This document shows, in pieces, positions 11,010 through 22,075 of a stretch of 64,000 nt of DNA. The notes beneath the pieces are model-generated. The model worked only from the letters and a program-made list of their open reading frames with translations. It did no database searches and was not told where the DNA came from. The position numbers were made by a program, and so were the translations under genes. Origin of the DNA: Rhabdophis nuchalis (Eukaryota > Chordata > Lepidosauria > Squamata > Natricidae); contig CM077643.1 of NCBI GenBank assembly GCA_039707465.1, forward strand, positions 39,766,605 through 39,830,604, written 5' to 3'. Within the stretch, counting starts at the first letter, position 1. The number at the start of each line of letters is the position of its first letter.

Positions 11010-11510
11010 GATAAAAGAAGAGCTGCATCTGGTTGGCTTCTCATTCCACCCCCTTCATCCCTCCCTGCTTTCCGAATCATGTTTGCATTGCTCAAAAAGA
11101 CTCCATTAACATCAGCTCTGTTCTGCTGGCTTATTGTAGCATGAAGTGTTTCTGATTAGCAGGTAATTTGATGGAGTGAGGCAATTTAATGGGCCTGGCA
11201 CAGGAATGTTCATGCAAACATGATATAGAAATAGAATTTCATGAACATCTTGCTCCCGGCACAGGTATTTTCACTGCTCGGTCCAGAGCCGGAACACCCA
11301 TTTGACTCAAGTGCTACAAAGTAATTGAATTAGAAAAGGGGATTAGGGCTCCTTCAAGCGCAATCTGAGACAGAGGTTTTTGTATTGCAATCTGTTGTGT
11401 TCCATAAACAGTTGCAAGCGAATTAATCACAGAACCTGGTTGCCTGGTGTTGGGGGAAGTAATTGAGAGATATTAATGTTTCACTTCTCCATTTCTTTTC
11501 CCTCTCAAAT
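11010..11510. promoter_or_regulatory. Candidate conserved non-coding element
   Basis: A repeat-free, compositionally balanced stretch with words typical of vertebrate enhancers: CATGCAAAC (octamer-like), several AATTTAAT/TTAATC/AATTA homeodomain-like cores and two similar CCCGGCACAGG / CCTGGCACAGG words (11208 and 11256 region). It has no open frame. This is suggestive only; comparison with other vertebrates would decide. Confidence 0.3.
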
Positions 11511-12080
11511 GAAGCTGCTTAAGGAAGGAGGGGGGGGGGTGAGATGTCCAAGGAAATAATATCTTTCCCATGTGCTGCGTATTGCAATTCTTAGCAAAGG
11601 CATCAGAGTGAGAGCAGGTGATACCAATAGAAGGGAATGTTTGTAGTTGTCAGGGATTCCTCATTCAAAATCCAAGAAATTAAACTCCATTTAATTAGAG
11701 AAAAGGTACTTTTACTGGACATGAAATAAAAAACAGAGAAAGCAAAGCAAGATCTGAAGCGAAAAAGTGTGAACTTGTACATATCAAATGTTTATCCAAA
11801 ACCCTCCTCCCAGTTACCCCAACCCAAGGTCCAATCTCCAACTCCCAAAGGTGTCATGTGGGGTGCATTTTCAAGTGGCCTCATTCAGTTGGTATGCAGA
11901 GCCAGTTGACCTTGACCAAACCCAAACACGAGCCATCAGCATGTGCAGAATATGGTGAGAACAAAATTCCCTTTGTGATATCTCCATCAGCACCTATTTC
12001 CCCCCCCCAAAAAAATACCATGAGCCACCACTCTCCCCGTTACTATGGCAGCCGATAGCAAGCATGCAAAGAAGAGGCTG
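11511..12080. other. Unique DNA, no gene seen
   Basis: Contains short poly-G and poly-C tracts. A 66-codon plus frame at 11858-12058 has no recognisable feature. Confidence 0.4.
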
Positions 12081-12935
12081 ACAGTAGTTCAGAGTTGAGT
12101 TGTGGATTCCTTGGTAGTCTTTGAGCTTAGTTGTTTTCTTGCGGATGTTTCACTACCTGTCTTGGTAACATCATCAGTGTAAAGAGGAGAGGGGTTGTTC
12201 TCTGATGTATTCTAGTGGCTTGCTCTGTTAGTGTTGGTGGGAGTGTTCTAGGTGGCCCCTTGTATAGGTCTGTTGTTCATTGTTTATGTGAGTTGTTATT
12301 TCCTTGATTGAGTTGCTGTTTACAGCTTGGTTGTTGGTCTAGTGTTAATCTCAGTGTTAATCAGTGCTGGGATGCAACCGGTTTAACAACTAGTTCTGTG
12401 AGCATGCGAATGCATGCTTTGTACATGTGCACACCTAACATGGGCTTTGCGCGCACATGCAGCATTCAAAAACCACCCATTTTAAGCTTAAAAACTTACC
12501 TTCTATGTCAGTGATGGTGAGTAAAAGAGTGAGCAATCTGCTGTGCCGCGTGAATCAGCTTAGCTGAAAAACCATGGAAATATAGGTTAGGAAAGAACAG
12601 GGGTGGGTGAGCAGGGCCAACTGCTCACTGGAACTACTGGTTCACCCAAACAGGTCCGAACTGGCTGAATTCCACCGCTGGTGTTAATCTCTGTTTGTTT
12701 GGGTGTTGATTGCTGAGATATTTTGGTCTTTTTATTTGTTTTCTAGCTATTTGATTGTCTCTGGTAGGAATATTGGTAGGAATATTGACTGGTAGGAATA
12801 TTGTTTATCTCTGTGTGTCTGTTGATGGCTGATTTGTCTGAGCACCAGTCTTCCAAGAATTCTCTAGCGTTTTGGACTTAGCTTGATCTTAGGTGTCTTA
12901 TCGTAGCAAGTGACTTAGAGATGCACAAAGAGAAA
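12081..12935 (-). mobile_element. Penelope-like element 3' end, split
   Basis: Complement of a Penelope-like 3' UTR: GTAACATCATCAGTG, TCTTGCGGATGTTTCACTAC and TGATGGCTGATTTGTCTGAG. At 12850-12910 the complement of the C-terminal coding region appears (matching T-x-E-F-L-E-A-W in the copy at 60809). It is interrupted by the hAT MITE 12362-12680. Related fragments are at 18833 and 60784. Confidence 0.6.
12362..12680. mobile_element. hAT MITE, 'GGTGGGATTC' group
   Basis: Ends CAGTGCTGGGATGCAACCGG and GGCTGAATTCCACCGCTG are imperfect inverted repeats. Perfect 8-bp duplication GTGTTAAT at 12354-12361 and 12681-12688. The interior carries GTGCACACC/GCGCACATGC words. Inserted into the Penelope-like fragment, so it is younger than it. 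Confidence 0.85.
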
Positions 12936-13640
12936 GTAGGGTGATGGATAGGATCCCAAGAGAAAGGAGGGAAAGTAAAAGCTTTTGCTTTTGCAGCAAC
13001 AGCTCAAATATAGGAGGTAGCTACTTTACCATATTTCTATAAATGATAAAAAGGAATGTTCAGTATTTAATCAGTCTGATTGAGAAAGAGTCATTATACA
13101 TGCGTGGAGCACCAGCTGATCCCCAATTCGAAAAAGAAAACCCTTGCAAGAAGCTCACAAAATCTCTTTTCACATGAGATCACATGAGAGTTTGTTGAGG
13201 TTGCCTGGCAACATTGCACAAAGCAGCAAGAGTATCCAGTACCTGAAAGGCATACTGATCCCTGAATTAGATGAATGGCTTATGAAAAATGGGACTGCAT
13301 ATAAAGCTGCCCCTCTAAATCTGATTTTTGAAGAATGAAATCCAACCCACAAAGGACAGCCTGTGGAAAGAGGTCTCGTTGTCGAAAGAGACACCCCCAT
13401 TCTCTCAGCCAAGAGTGCATTGCTTTTCCCACGAAGATGTTTGCTACACAGTGCAGGCTTCCATTTTTAATAAGGAAGAAAATGTCACAAAATATCAAAC
13501 TATATTGGTTTCATGCAAATGTAATCAGTTACCGATTGATCAATTGACCAAGAACTTTGCATGATCAGTCAAAAGTATTGTTTATTAAGTCAGGCACTGG
13601 TTCAATTTGGATATATCAGTCTATGATTTTTGAAGAAGAG
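12936..13640. other. Unique DNA, no gene seen
   Basis: Small overlapping frames (13144-13564) on both strands lack motifs and show no preference for one strand. Judged non-coding. Confidence 0.4.
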
Positions 13641-13975
13641 CAATAGCACTTAGACTTATATACTGCTTCACAGTGCTTTACACCAGGGGTCTCCAACCTT
13701 TGCAACTTTAAGTCTGAAGGACTGGCTGGAGAAGTCTGGGAGCTGAAGTCCTTCAGACTTAAAGTTGCAAAGGTTGGAGACCCCTGCTTTACACCACTCT
13801 CTAAGCGGCTTAAGAGTCAGCGTATTGCCCCTAACAATCTGGGACCTCATTTTATTCACCTCGGAAGGATGGAAGGCTGAGTCAATTTTGAGCTCAGGAT
13901 TGAACTCCTGGTGGTGGAATGCAGAATTAGTCTGCAAAACTTTGTTGTACTCACTGCACCACCATGGCTTAAGAG
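13641..13975 (-). mobile_element. tRNA-derived SINE with L2-like tail, split
   Basis: Read on the minus strand: a tRNA-like head complementary to 13930-13970, a body with GACTCAGCCTTCCATCCTTC and AATGAGGTCCCAGATTG, and a 3' end with AAGCGGCTTAGAGAG and AAGTCTAAGTGCTATTGCT. The palindromic MITE 13684-13786 interrupts it. Further copies are at 51962, 53173 and 60402. Confidence 0.75.
13684..13786. mobile_element. Palindromic hAT-like MITE
   Basis: Ends CAGGGGTCTCCAACC and GGTTGGAGACCCCTG are perfect inverted repeats. Perfect 8-bp duplication CTTTACAC (13676-13683 and 13787-13794). At 103 bp it is the shortest of the close copies. Lies inside the SINE. Confidence 0.9.
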
Positions 13976-14162
13976 AAATTGCACATTGTCAGTTAACCTT
14001 GAAAAGACTTTCAATTTTGCCAAGCTCTGCAAGATTTCGTCCTGGAACCCAAAATGAACATAACTTAGATCAGCCTGAAGGACTACTGCTCAACGCTGTA
14101 CTTCATAGGATTGTGATGGATGTTAACTTATTTATTTAAACTAGGGGTATCCAATCCATATA

Positions 14163-14515
14163 GGGAAGTGGTGGCTCAGTGGCTAAGATGTTGAGCTTGT
14201 CGACCAGAAAGGTCAGCAATTCAGCGGTGCGAATCCCTAGCACTGAATAACAGAGCAAATTCCAATTACTTGTCCCACCTTCTGCCAACCTAGCAGTTCA
14301 AAAGCATGTAAAATGCAAACAGAAAAATAGGAACCACCTTTGGTGGGAAGGTAACAGTGTTCCATACATCTTCAACAATTAGTCATGCAAGCCACATGAC
14401 CATGAAGACGTCTTCGGAGAGTGCTGGCTGTTTGGCTTTGAAACAGAGATGAGCATCACCTCCTAGATTCAGGAATGACTAGCACATATGTGTGAGGGGA
14501 ACCTTTACCTTTATG
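14163..14515 (+). mobile_element. Sauria-type SINE, full length
   Basis: The tRNA-like head has an A-box-like GTGGCTCAGTGGC and a B-box-like GTGCGAATCCC. The body contains CCACCTTTGGTGGGAAGG. The tail reads AGCACATATGTGTGAGGGG and ACCTTTACCTTTA, which in this family resembles the Bov-B LINE 3' end. The 3' half (from ~14403) is included in the inverted duplication. Confidence 0.9.
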
Positions 14516-15478
14516 CAATCCATACTAGCTGGGGAATTCTCAGAGTTAAAGCCCACAACTCTTAAAGTTGCCACAGTTGGACATTCCTGATTTAAAGTAA
14601 TGCAATAATAATACAATAGCAGAGTTGGAAGGGACCGTGGAGGTCTTCTAGTCCAACCCGCTGCCTAGGCAGGAAACCCTATACCATTTCAGACAAATGG
14701 CTATCCAACATCTTCTTGAAGATTTCCAGGGTTGGGGCATTCACAATTTCTGGAGGCAAGCTGTTCCACTGGTTAATTGTCCTAACTGTCAGGAAATTTC
14801 TCCTCAGTTCTTAGTTGCTTCTGTCCTTGATTAGTTTCCACCCATTGCTTCTTGTTCTGCCCTCAGGTGCTTTGGACAATAGCTTGACTCCCTCTTCTTT
14901 GTGGCAGCCTCTGAGATATTGGAACACTGTTATCATGTCTCCCCTAGTCCTTCTTTTCATTAAACTAGACATACCCAGCTCCTGCAACCGTTCCTCATGT
15001 TTTAGCCTCCAGTCCCCTAATCATCTTTGTTGCTCTTCTCTGCACTCTTTCCAGAGTCTCCACGTCTTTTCTACATGATGGTGATGATAGTGTCCATTTA
15101 TACATGTCATACTCTCCATGTCTTCCGATCTTGCATTGCTTCTTTGAGTTGTTCTATGTTCTGGCTAGTGTCCACTTTGATGGTTCTTTGGCAGCCTACT
15201 TTCCTTTTACTGCTAACAAACAAACATACATACCTAAGAGGAATGGTTAGCTTGCTCAGGACCTTTCCAGAAGTGATGCCATGTTTCTTTATCTCTAGCA
15301 TCCCGACCTATATTAGATAATTTAGAGTTCAGTACACAGTAGGTTTATATGTTCTGTGGAACGCTTTCTTGTCAAAAGCCTGCCTGACATCTTTATTACA
15401 TTTGAAATGCAGGCCAAGTTTTTCCTTTCTTTCCTAATCATAATAGTTTAGTTTGGCCTCAGGAGAATTTTTGCAAAA
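14403..15478 (-). repeat. Inverted duplicate copy B
   Basis: Reverse-complement partner of 8726-9829. It contains, in plus-strand order, the SINE 3' half, a half MITE, a CR1 3' end and ~390 bp of other sequence. Unlike A, it continues into a complete SINE on one side and lacks 12-bp flanking repeats, so it is the probable source. It has a private ~24-bp deletion in the non-CR1 part. Confidence 0.7.
14610..15075 (-). mobile_element. CR1 LINE 3' end in copy B
   Basis: Complement of the CR1 3' UTR (AGAGTTGGAAGGGACC, GGTCTTCTAGTCCAACCC) and of the RT C-terminal coding region. The tail reads ATAATAATAC-like instead of TATTG repeats. The 5' end is at TGTAGAAAAGACGTGG. Same truncation point as the CR1 in copy A. 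Confidence 0.88.
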
Positions 15479-15695
15479 GCTAAATGCTACCTGCTATTTT
15501 CTCTGGAACTTTATTATTTAGACGGCCACTGTTGTTTCAATGTTTCACCATGATTTTAGTTAGAAGTGACTGAACTGGTTTAGAATGTTTTTATTGGGAT
15601 ATTGCCTTAGGAATTTAAATTAGAAATGTAAAAGTATGAATTGTTGACCTGGGACTATAAGAGCGAATGTTCCTAAAATGCTCCTTATTTTATTT
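15479..15695. other. Unique AT-rich DNA
   Basis: Flank between copy B and an L2 fragment; no feature recognised. Confidence 0.4.
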
Positions 15696-16257
15696 ATTTA
15701 TTTTATTCAATTTATATAACCGCGCCTGTACCCTGTGCTAAAAGATTCCCTAAAATCTGCTAACCCATTAAGATCCCAATTAAATTAATTTAAAACTCAG
15801 TCTACAAAAGTGGTTGCGGGGACTAACCCAGGCCGGCTAGATGGAAAAGATATGTCTTCAAGTGTTGGCGGAAGGAGCGGAGGTCCGTAATGGTCCTAAG
15901 TTCGGGAGGGAGGTCATTCCAGAGGGTTGGGCCCACCACAGAGAAGGCCCTTCCCCTAGGAGTCGCCAGCCAGCATTGTCCGGCGGACGACACCCAGAGA
16001 AGTCCCTCTCTATGGGAGCGAATCGGACGAAGGGATGTATGAGGCAGGATACGGTCCCGCAAATAACTAAGCCCCGTGCCATGGAGCGTTTTAAAGATGG
16101 TTATCAACACCTTGAAGTGCACCCGAAAGGCCACAGGCAGCCAGTGCAGCTCGTGCAGGAGGGGTGTTATGTGGGAATGCCGTGAGGCTCCCAGAATCCC
16201 CTGCGCGGCCGCATTCTGCACTAACTGTAGTCTTCGGGTGCACCTCAAGGGGAGCCT
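15696..16257 (-). mobile_element. L2 LINE 3' fragment
   Basis: Open frame 15823-16248 encodes [11 protein letters not shown] through L-W-N-D-L-P-P to H-L-A-G-L-G. The 5' truncation falls at the G-L-P-L-R-C-T-R-R segment, within a few bases of that of the copy starting at 35816. The 3' end is TTTA-rich. Confidence 0.88.
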
Positions 16258-16614
16258 TGACAGTATGTACAGAAGGGCTGCTTATATAACTAACAGAGGG
16301 TCCCAAATTGGGCTCTCCAAATGTCTTGGCTAGTTTGACAAAGAATTGAGGGAGGGCACCAGGTTGGAGAAAGGAAATATAGGAAAACAAAGAAATAATT
16401 ATTTTGTAAGTATACACTGAACATTTATATAGCATCAACATGTAGATAGTGCTCAACAAGCAGCTGGAAAAGGAAATGCTTATCGAAAACAAAGCAATCG
16501 TGTTACATTTAAGATCAATCAGAGTGACATTAAAAGATGGATTTGTACAAAATGCAAAGGAAACATCATTACTCTAATGTGACATAGTTAAACAAATAAT
16601 GGCTTAACATTTAT
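16258..16614. other. Unique DNA between two L2 copies
   Basis: No gene or repeat recognised. Confidence 0.4.
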
Positions 16615-16616
16615 TT

Positions 16617-17885
16617 CATTTTTTTTATTTCATTAAATTTATACCCCGCCCTTCTCCTTATTAGGACCCAGGGCGGCGCACAGGGATGTTAAAATACATA
16701 CAAAATATATAAAATATATGAAATTTAAAATACTTATTCTAATAAATAAACCCTGCGCTAAAAACCGAATTAAAATCCCAAGTTTAAAAACTATCTAATA
16801 GTCAGTATGGAGGTTACGCTAGGCCGGCTAGATGAAATAGGTGTGTCTTCAGACACTTGCGGAAGAGGCGGAGGTCGGAGATGGTGCGGAGTTCAGGGGG
16901 TAAGTCATTCCAGAGGGCTGGGCCCGCCACAGAGAAGACTCTCCCCCTGGGTGTCGCCAGTCGGCATTGTCCAGCCGACGGCACCCTGAGGAGGCCCTCT
17001 CTGTGGGAGCGTATCGGTCTGAGGGATGTATGGGGCAGGAGGCGGTCTCGCATATAACTAGGCCCCGAGCCATGGAGCGCTTTAAAGATGGTCGTTAAAA
17101 CCTTGAAGCGCACCCGAAAGACCACAGGAAGCCAGTGCAGCTCGCGCAGGATAGGTGTTATGTGGGAGTGTCTAGGCGCTCCCGTAATCACCCGCGTGGC
17201 TGCGTTCTGGACTAGCTGCAGCTTTCGGGTGCACCTCAAGGGAAGCCCCATGTAGAGAGCATTACAGTAGTCGAGTCGAGAGCTGACGAGTGCTTGAGTG
17301 ACTGTGCGTAAGGCACCCCAGTCCAGTAAGGGGCGCAATTGGCGCATCAGGCGAACCTGATGAAATGCCCCCCTGGCCACGGCTGCCACATGATCTTCCA
17401 TAGACAGCCGGGAATCCAGGAGGACACCCAAATTGCGCGCCCTCTCCACGGGGGCTGGTGTTTCGCCCCCAATGGCCAGAGTTGGAATAATCTGGCTGAA
17501 CCGGGGCGCCGGAAGCCACAGCCACTCAGTCTTGGACGGGTTGAGCTTGAGTTTGTTACCACCCATCCAGATCCGTACGGCTTCCAAGCACCGGGACATA
17601 ACCTCGACGGCATCGTTGGGGTGGTCTGGGGTGGATAAGTACAACTGAGTATCATCAGCGTACAGATGATATCCCACCCCAAAACCACGGATGATCTCAC
17701 CCAGCGGCTTCATATATGTGTTGAATAGGAGGGGCGAGAGGACCGACCCCTGAGGAACCCCACATATGAGGGGTCTCGAGGCCGACCTCTGCCCCCTTGT
17801 CAACACATTTTGCGACCGACCAGAGAGGAAGGATGAGAACCACCGCAAAACATGATGGCCCACATTCAACAGCCTACTAAGAGAA
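16617..17885 (-). pseudogene. L2 LINE with open RT C-terminal half
   Basis: A 368-codon frame (16814-17920) is uninterrupted. It encodes, in order, L-R-W-F-S-S-F-L-S-G-R-S-Q, the RT motif [13 protein letters not shown] (about residues 54-66), the catalytic [11 protein letters not shown] (about 83-93), the thumb and the L2 C-terminal region. The endonuclease and the N-terminal RT motifs are lost by 5' truncation. The frame beyond about 17885 is host flank. The 3' end is of the TTTA subfamily. The open frame implies recent insertion. Confidence 0.9.
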
Positions 17886-17938
17886 CTGTTGGGTGTTTCA
17901 AAATATGGTAAACCATACATTCCTCAAACCTGTTATAG

Positions 17939-18073
17939 CAGGGGTCTCCAACCTTTGCAACTTTAAGTCTGAAGGACTTCAGTTCCCAGACTTCTCCAGC
18001 CAGCTTTGCTGGCTGGAGAATTCTGGGAGCTGAAGTCCTTCAGACTTAAAGTTGCAAAGGTTGGAGACCCCTG
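17939..18073. mobile_element. Palindromic hAT-like MITE
   Basis: 135-bp foldback element with ends CAGGGGTCTCCAACC and GGTTGGAGACCCCTG. Perfect duplication TGTTATAG (17931-17938 and 18074-18081). The arms are nearly perfect, and the centre contains CCAGCCAGCTTTGCTGGCTG, which is itself self-complementary. Confidence 0.92.
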
Positions 18074-18081
18074 TGTTATAG

Positions 18082-18832
18082 CATTGCTCAGCTTTTGTGC
18101 TGGGTGAATCAAAGAAATGGGCAAGTTTCAAAGTTTCCCAAAATCTTTCCATCAGACAAGTTGTTACAAAAGCCAAGTAATGGGGAAGAAGAAAAGAAAC
18201 TCAGACATTAACCCTGCATGTTAGAGTCATGAGATCGATGATATAAATTCAGCCTCAGGTTGTGGACTGCATACATTTGTTGTTCTAAACTGTCTGGTTG
18301 CACTGACTATTCAAAATAAAAATTGCAGTTCTTACTTCTAAACTCACATAGTTGTGGAAAATAGGAGGAAGGGATATTAAGCATGTTTGTTCCCAATAGA
18401 AGGATAGACAATTATAGATAACCCTCCTCCTAAAGTCACCCAATCCTAATTTAACATTATTTAAGATTCTAATCCTTTAATCACATCAAACTCATATCAG
18501 AGGCATTGAGATATTTCAGGTTGAAAGATTTGGCTGGTGACATCCACCACTGTCCAGTTGGTGGTTCCTTTCATGTCCATGGCAGGAGCTTGAGCGAAGG
18601 ACAGGAGCTCACCCTGCCCCATGGCAGCACTTGGGACTTGAATATGAGCTTGCTTGTCCTTCACTTGTCAAGTGAGTGTCTTAACCGCATGAGCCATTGG
18701 GCTTCAACATCCTTAATTAAAATATGCTATTTTAACCTATTCCAAATTACCTGCAAGTTATCCAGATTGTCTATTTTAATACAACTTTTAATTGGAAATA
18801 AAAATCAACTATCCATTTAGGAACACCAAAGA
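18082..18832. other. Unique DNA, no gene seen
   Basis: A 104-codon plus frame (18506-18820) has no motif. Around 18590-18700 there is weak similarity to a tRNA-derived SINE head on the minus strand (CTCATGCGGTTAAGACACTC), but no complete element. Confidence 0.35.
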
Positions 18833-19215
18833 CTTTGTCAAGTGGAGTCCTTGATGCCCTCTGAGCTTGGCTGTTTGCCTGCAGACATTTCCTTAACCAA
18901 TTAAGTAACATTTTCAGTGCTAGAAGAGTGTATACAGTATAATATAAAATAGCTTGCTATCAATGTTGATTGAGGATGTTTTCTCCATGGTAATTCAATG
19001 ATTGGGTTGTTTATAGTTTGTTTGTTTGGTTTTAGTCCTAGTGTTCATTGCTGGTAAGGAGGTATACTAGTCTTTCTGTTTACTTTGTAGCTTTTTTATT
19101 ATTGTGTTTGAATGGTGTACAACTGTTGTTTATCTTTATGTGCCTGTTGATGACAGATTTGTCTGAGTGCCAAGCTTTTCCAAGTGATGATACTAGCTTG
19201 AGAACTTTCTGAACA
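18833..19215 (-). mobile_element. Penelope-like element 3' fragment
   Basis: Complement of the same 3' UTR as 12081-12935 and 60784-61440: GAGCTTGGCTGTTTGCCTGC, AAGTAACATTTTCAGTGC and TGATGACAGATTTGTCTGAG. Diverged and without open coding sequence. Confidence 0.55.
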
Positions 19216-19932
19216 ATTCACATATCAGGCCCAAATTATGTTTAAGAGGTGTTTACATTCTTCTTGTGGACTGATATATACTCTGAATAGTTTTAAAATT
19301 AATCTAAAGTATTGTTGCCTTTCTGTTGCTCATTAACTCCAAAACAATGGTTTGCCGGTATTCTTTAGAGTTGGAGGACATATTCGTATTGATTTTTCAT
19401 GAAACTTTGGAATACTGATGAAAGTTGAGGGGAAAAACCCAGCATGCACCTAGATTATTTTTCTCCTCTCTGCAACTAACTGCTATCTTGATGAGTATTG
19501 GAGGCTGCTGTTAAAGGGTATGAGCTTTCCTTTCAAGAAAGAAACATATCTTTCAAAATAAAACCCCAATTTGTATACAGTACATGGTCACAATACCAGG
19601 AACGTTTTCTGTCAGTACCCTGGATACTGTTTCATGGGCCATTTGGCAAGGACCCTCATGCTGTTTTGTTGGAGAGAAATGACAATCAATATTTGCTTAT
19701 GGTTATCAACCATTCGAGTATAATGTTAGGAAAGGAGATGACATATAATGACCTTCATTCATCTAAATCCACCAGTGCTTCTTCAGCCTGTGCAGTTTCG
19801 CTTGCAGCTGAGAACATTCTCTGCCCTTCCAGATATAATGTAGAATATCTATACATTTCCAGCCATGGATCCAATGTGGACTTCAACTCCCAGAATTCCC
19901 CAGCCAAATCATGCAAGCAGAGTTATCTAAAA
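19216..19932. other. Unique DNA with a half MITE
   Basis: At 19862-19915 the words GTGGACTTCAACTCCCAG and AATTCCCCAGCC mark one arm of a palindromic MITE. The remainder is unremarkable. The 181-codon frame starting at 19498 runs through two MITEs and is not considered a gene. Confidence 0.45.
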
Positions 19933-20075
19933 CAGTATTTCTCAGCCTTGACCACTTTAAGAGTTGCGGACTTCAGCTCCCAGAATTCCTTAGCCAGCAT
20001 GCTGCCTGGAGGAATTCTGGGAGTTGAAATCCGCACATCTTAAAGTTGCCAAGGTTGAGAAGTTAAGAAGCACTG
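19933..20075. mobile_element. Palindromic hAT-like MITE, older copy
   Basis: Ends CAGTATTTCTCAGCCTTG and a right end finishing AAGCACTG. Arms carry GGACTTCAGCTCCCAGAATT and its near complement. Flanks ATCTAAAA (19925-19932) and ATCTAATG (20076-20083) match at 6 of 8 positions. Confidence 0.75.
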
Positions 20076-20083
20076 ATCTAATG

Positions 20084-20757
20084 GCTGGGAAGGCAGGTAA
20101 ATATTTGGCAGATAGGAGGCCTACTGAAGTACTTAATGAGGAAAAAAATATGCCTTTTTATACTAAATGGTATCACACAATGACAAAGAGTAGAGAAGTT
20201 AAAAAATTGCATCGTGGACTTCTTGGAGAGCAAATCTAATGGGAAAGAGTGCTGTTAGAGGAAAGCATGGCAAGATGAAGACTTAACAGTAATAAAGCTC
20301 AGCTATTTTTTGTCTACTCTAAGGAAAAATAAATCCACTGAGGGATTATTCACTCCTGAACTGACCCTGTGAACACCAGCCAAAGTTTTCTATACTTCTT
20401 TTTTTTAATCCTCTGAAAACTGTTCTCGCAAAGCAAAAAGCAGATTCTTAAGCATCTATGGATTTCGAAAAGAAGTTAGTTGCAGCACGGAAAGTGGCAA
20501 CGTGTTCTTATCACGGCTGACCTTGATTTGCCGCAAGCTTGGGCATTTGTAGGAGAGGCTGTCAAACAAGCTGGAAGAAGCATTGGCACAAACAGACCAG
20601 AAATACAGTGTTTTGCTGCAATATAGTGAAGCTTAGGCACATGTGGGCCTGCCAATATGGTTGAACCACCATTCCCAGCAACCCTTGCCATCGGCCTGCT
20701 GGGAATCCTAGTTCAATCACAGCTGAGTATCATGCAAATAATGGAAGGGTATCAGTA
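20084..20757. other. Unique DNA, no gene seen
   Basis: No recognised repeat or coding region, apart from the inverted words CCATTCCCAGCAACCC / TGCTGGGAATCCTAG near 20670-20712. Confidence 0.4.
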
Positions 20758-21093
20758 TGTGGAGCATGGTGGCTCAGTGGTTAAAGACACTGAGGTTGTC
20801 AGCTGGAGAGGTGACAGCCCAGATTTGAGACCCTAGCTCCACGCAACGGGGTGATCTCCCATTACGTGCCCCAGTTCCTGCCCGCCTAGCAGTTCAAAAG
20901 CTTGCAAATGTGAGTAGATTAATAGGTACCACTCTGGTGGGAAGGTAACAGTGTTCCATGCACTTTTGGCACATAGCCTTGCCGGCCACTCAACCACGGA
21001 TATTGTCTTAAGAAAATGCTGGCTAAGAAATGTAGATGAGCACTGCCCCTAGATTTGGACATGACTGGACAGGGGAAACCTTTACCTTTTTTA
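20758..21093 (+). mobile_element. Sauria-type SINE, full length, diverged
   Basis: Head GGTGGCTCAGTGGTTAAAGA, body CCACTCTGGTGGGAAGG, tail GGACATGACTGGACAGG followed by ACCTTTACC. The A-box-like region is kept; the B-box-like region (TTTGAGACCCT) is altered, so internal transcription is doubtful. Confidence 0.85.
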
Positions 21094-22075
21094 CCCAGTT
21101 TCTGTTCCCTGATTGGTCCTGATTGATAGCGACCGCCTTTTCATAGGAAAGGCTTGTCTCTTGACTATGAGAATCAAAGGATTATTTCTGGTTTTGTTCT
21201 CTCCTTCTTCATTTCCCCTCTGCCTCTCATATTTTTTTCTTTCTTCTTAGTCACGCGGTTTCATATCCCACTGATAGGCAAGGCAACATTTTTTCTTGCC
21301 CGTGGCTCTGTATTGCAAAACATATCTTTTTTTTCTTTTATTAATTCGAAACATTTCCATGCCACTTCCCATTGAAATAAACCTCAAAGCAAGGCACTTA
21401 GCAGTAGCCAAGATGGGCTTCCAAGTCATGCCCTCCTGGCAGTTTATCTCTCTACAAACAAAACTATGCTCATTGCAAGTGACAGTCACTTTGCTTGTGT
21501 GGAGTTGGCTTTGTTTCTATGGAGCAAAAACTGCACGGTGGCTTCTAGAAAGGGAGAGATTAATTGGTCGAAAGAAGAAAGCTAATATTATAAATTGACG
21601 GGGCTTAAATAATGCCCATCAGTTATGTACTTCTGGTCTTCTGACATCTAGTAATGTACTTTCTTCCCCATTCTCCACCTCTGATATCTCAGCAAACCAT
21701 GTGGCCTGATATATAAACCTGGTTGGTGCCGACAAAATAGCTGTCCGTAGTGATGGATGAAACTCTCAGAGGGCCATTAAAAGGGCTAGGGCCGCATTCA
21801 ACAGGGTGCTAAGTGTGGGACTTCACAACCACTGGCATGAAAAGATCAATGACACAAATGTTCTGGTTACACTGAACAGCACATACTCCTCGTCTTGCTT
21901 CTGTCACAACAGAAGCTGAGTGCATTTTCAAGGATAGAAAATGATAGCTGGTGAAAATTCAATAGGGAGAGTGGTTTGTTCTCCAAACATTGTTTTTATG
22001 TTGCACATGCACTCTCTGGTTATCATATCCACAGAAACTAATGTTGGATTGGGTGATCATATCCTACTTGCAGAA
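21094..22075. other. Unique DNA, no gene seen
   Basis: Contains T-rich tracts. The 100-codon plus frame at 21296-21598 and its antisense partners lack motifs. 21650-22000 is repeat-free but no gene structure is visible. Confidence 0.4.

Noticed and set aside
13144..13564. Possible host exon
   Set aside because: Short frames on both strands, no splice-site-framed block and no recognisable protein pattern.
14163..14250. tRNA-like sequence
   Set aside because: The A-box and B-box belong to a SINE head. The cloverleaf is incomplete and body and tail follow, so it is not a tRNA gene. The same holds for 20758, 32930 and 60770.
18590..18700. Possible SINE
   Set aside because: A head-like minus-strand segment only; body and tail could not be recognised.
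19498..20043. 181-codon plus frame
   Set aside because: It runs through two palindromic MITE segments and unique DNA and lacks any domain.
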